Below are positions 63,163 through 63,391 of a stretch of DNA of 63,391 nt, piece by piece. Under the pieces are notes generated by a model. The model did no database searches and was not told the DNA's origin. It saw only the letters and a list, made by a program, of their open reading frames with translations. The first letter of the stretch is position 1; every line of letters starts with the position of its first letter. Both the position numbers and the translations under genes were made by a program. The DNA comes from Methanolobus sp. (GTDB lineage Archaea > Halobacteriota > Methanosarcinia > Methanosarcinales > Methanosarcinaceae): NCBI GenBank assembly GCA_030154025.1, contig JASKKT010000006.1, positions 1 through 63,391 on the forward strand. Reading direction: 5' to 3'.

Positions 63163-63391
63163 ATGGCAATATCGGCAATTGTGAAAAGTCTCATATGGAA
63201 AATCCATATGTTTAAAAGGCAATCACTGACAGCTTCAAAGCTAATGGTTGGCAGTATTATCACCCAGCGTTGGGTCAGGATAACAGACAAAAATGTCACC
63301 AACGTCAGTGGGGAAATGTTAAACGAAGTTCTGAGACTTTATAACGAGAATTTCACGGAGATCAACGAGGAAAGATTCACAAAATACGCCC
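63163..63391 (+). CDS. Unknown protein, 3' end outside window
   Basis: Open from ATG at 63163 (MAISAIVKSLIWKIHMFKRQ) to the window end, 76 codons visible; a second ATG at 63208 (MFKRQSLTASKLM) is the last base set of a perfect 7-bp inverted repeat CATATGG-AAAAT-CCATATG (63192-63210). Downstream residues GSIITQRWVRITDKNVTNVSGEMLNEVLRLYNENF show normal protein composition. I cannot assign a family from this fragment. Upstream TATA-like sequences and a TTAACG palindrome suggest a regulated promoter. Confidence 0.5.
   Translation, partial: MAISAIVKSLIWKIHMFKRQSLTASKLMVGSIITQRWVRITDKNVTNVSGEMLNEVLRLYNENFTEINEERFTKYA

Overview
The window looks like a chromosomal segment of a methylotrophic, cytochrome-containing methanogen of the Methanosarcinales, probably Methanosarcinaceae close to Methanolobus/Methanococcoides. 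This is an inference from gene content: methanogenesis marker proteins 11 and 12, a DUF1699 protein, an AhbC-type haem-biosynthesis radical SAM enzyme, a glucosylglycerate synthase/phosphatase pair of the Methanococcoides type, archaeal SepF, an Rrp41 with a long acidic tail, archaeal exosome, RNase P and proteasome genes, and archaeal TATA boxes. Gene density is high, GC is moderate, and TTG and GTG starts are frequent. Layout: (1) 1-5.4 kb, minus strand, a UDP-N-acetylglucosamine operon with two GlmU-type nucleotidyltransferases flanking GlmM and GlmS. (2) 5.6-6.0 kb, ribosomal protein S15. (3) 6.2-10.3 kb, minus strand, hisS followed by four small membrane-anchored proteins that share a DE[KR]A motif just before the hydrophobic segment and look like a pilin-type set; the last one carries a one-base frameshift. 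(4) 10.4-11.8 kb, trpB2 with a palindrome over its likely start of transcription. (5) 11.9-20.3 kb, GH15-like hydrolase, an unknown protein and GpgP, then Hel308, HisD and a DUF1699 protein, then GpgS; GpgS plus GpgP form a glucosylglycerate osmolyte pathway. (6) 20.5-23.5 kb, cobA, hemD and ahbC, the tetrapyrrole branch towards siroheme and haem. (7) 23.5-33.5 kb, a 31-residue membrane peptide and superoxide reductase, then valS, a PUA protein, sepF, a ZPR1 zinc finger protein, peroxiredoxin, thi4, proS and cobT. (8) 33.55-33.75 kb, tRNA-Trp(CCA) with a 121-nt intron that encodes a box C/D guide RNA predicted to methylate positions 34 and 39 of the same pre-tRNA. (9) 34.9-43.1 kb, the archaeal exosome superoperon: rpl15e, exosome RNA-binding protein, rnp3, rnp2, psmA, sdo1, rrp4, rrp41, rrp42, rpl37ae, rpoP, brix, pcc1 and pfdB. 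It couples rRNA and tRNA processing, ribosome maturation and proteolysis, and its leader has a three-way-junction-like fold. (10) 43.1-52.9 kb, a DHH phosphoesterase, aryl-CoA ligase, ACT protein, DUF2103-like protein, marker 12, an IorA-like TPP enzyme, marker 11, gltX, an HTH regulator and a FAH-family enzyme. (11) 52.9-58.3 kb, a looser accessory stretch with decayed genes (an ArsB/SLC13-type permease remnant and a GNAT remnant), short orphan genes, a long hairpin element and ATGTCTGATA repeats. (12) 58.3-62.8 kb, minus strand, a GbsR/MarR-like regulator with an SMR exporter, a duplicated YjdF-like membrane protein and a CPA2 antiporter with a USP-like domain. (13) The window ends inside a new plus-strand gene. 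I see no CRISPR array, insertion sequence or rRNA. No searches could be run, so family names rest on recognised motifs.
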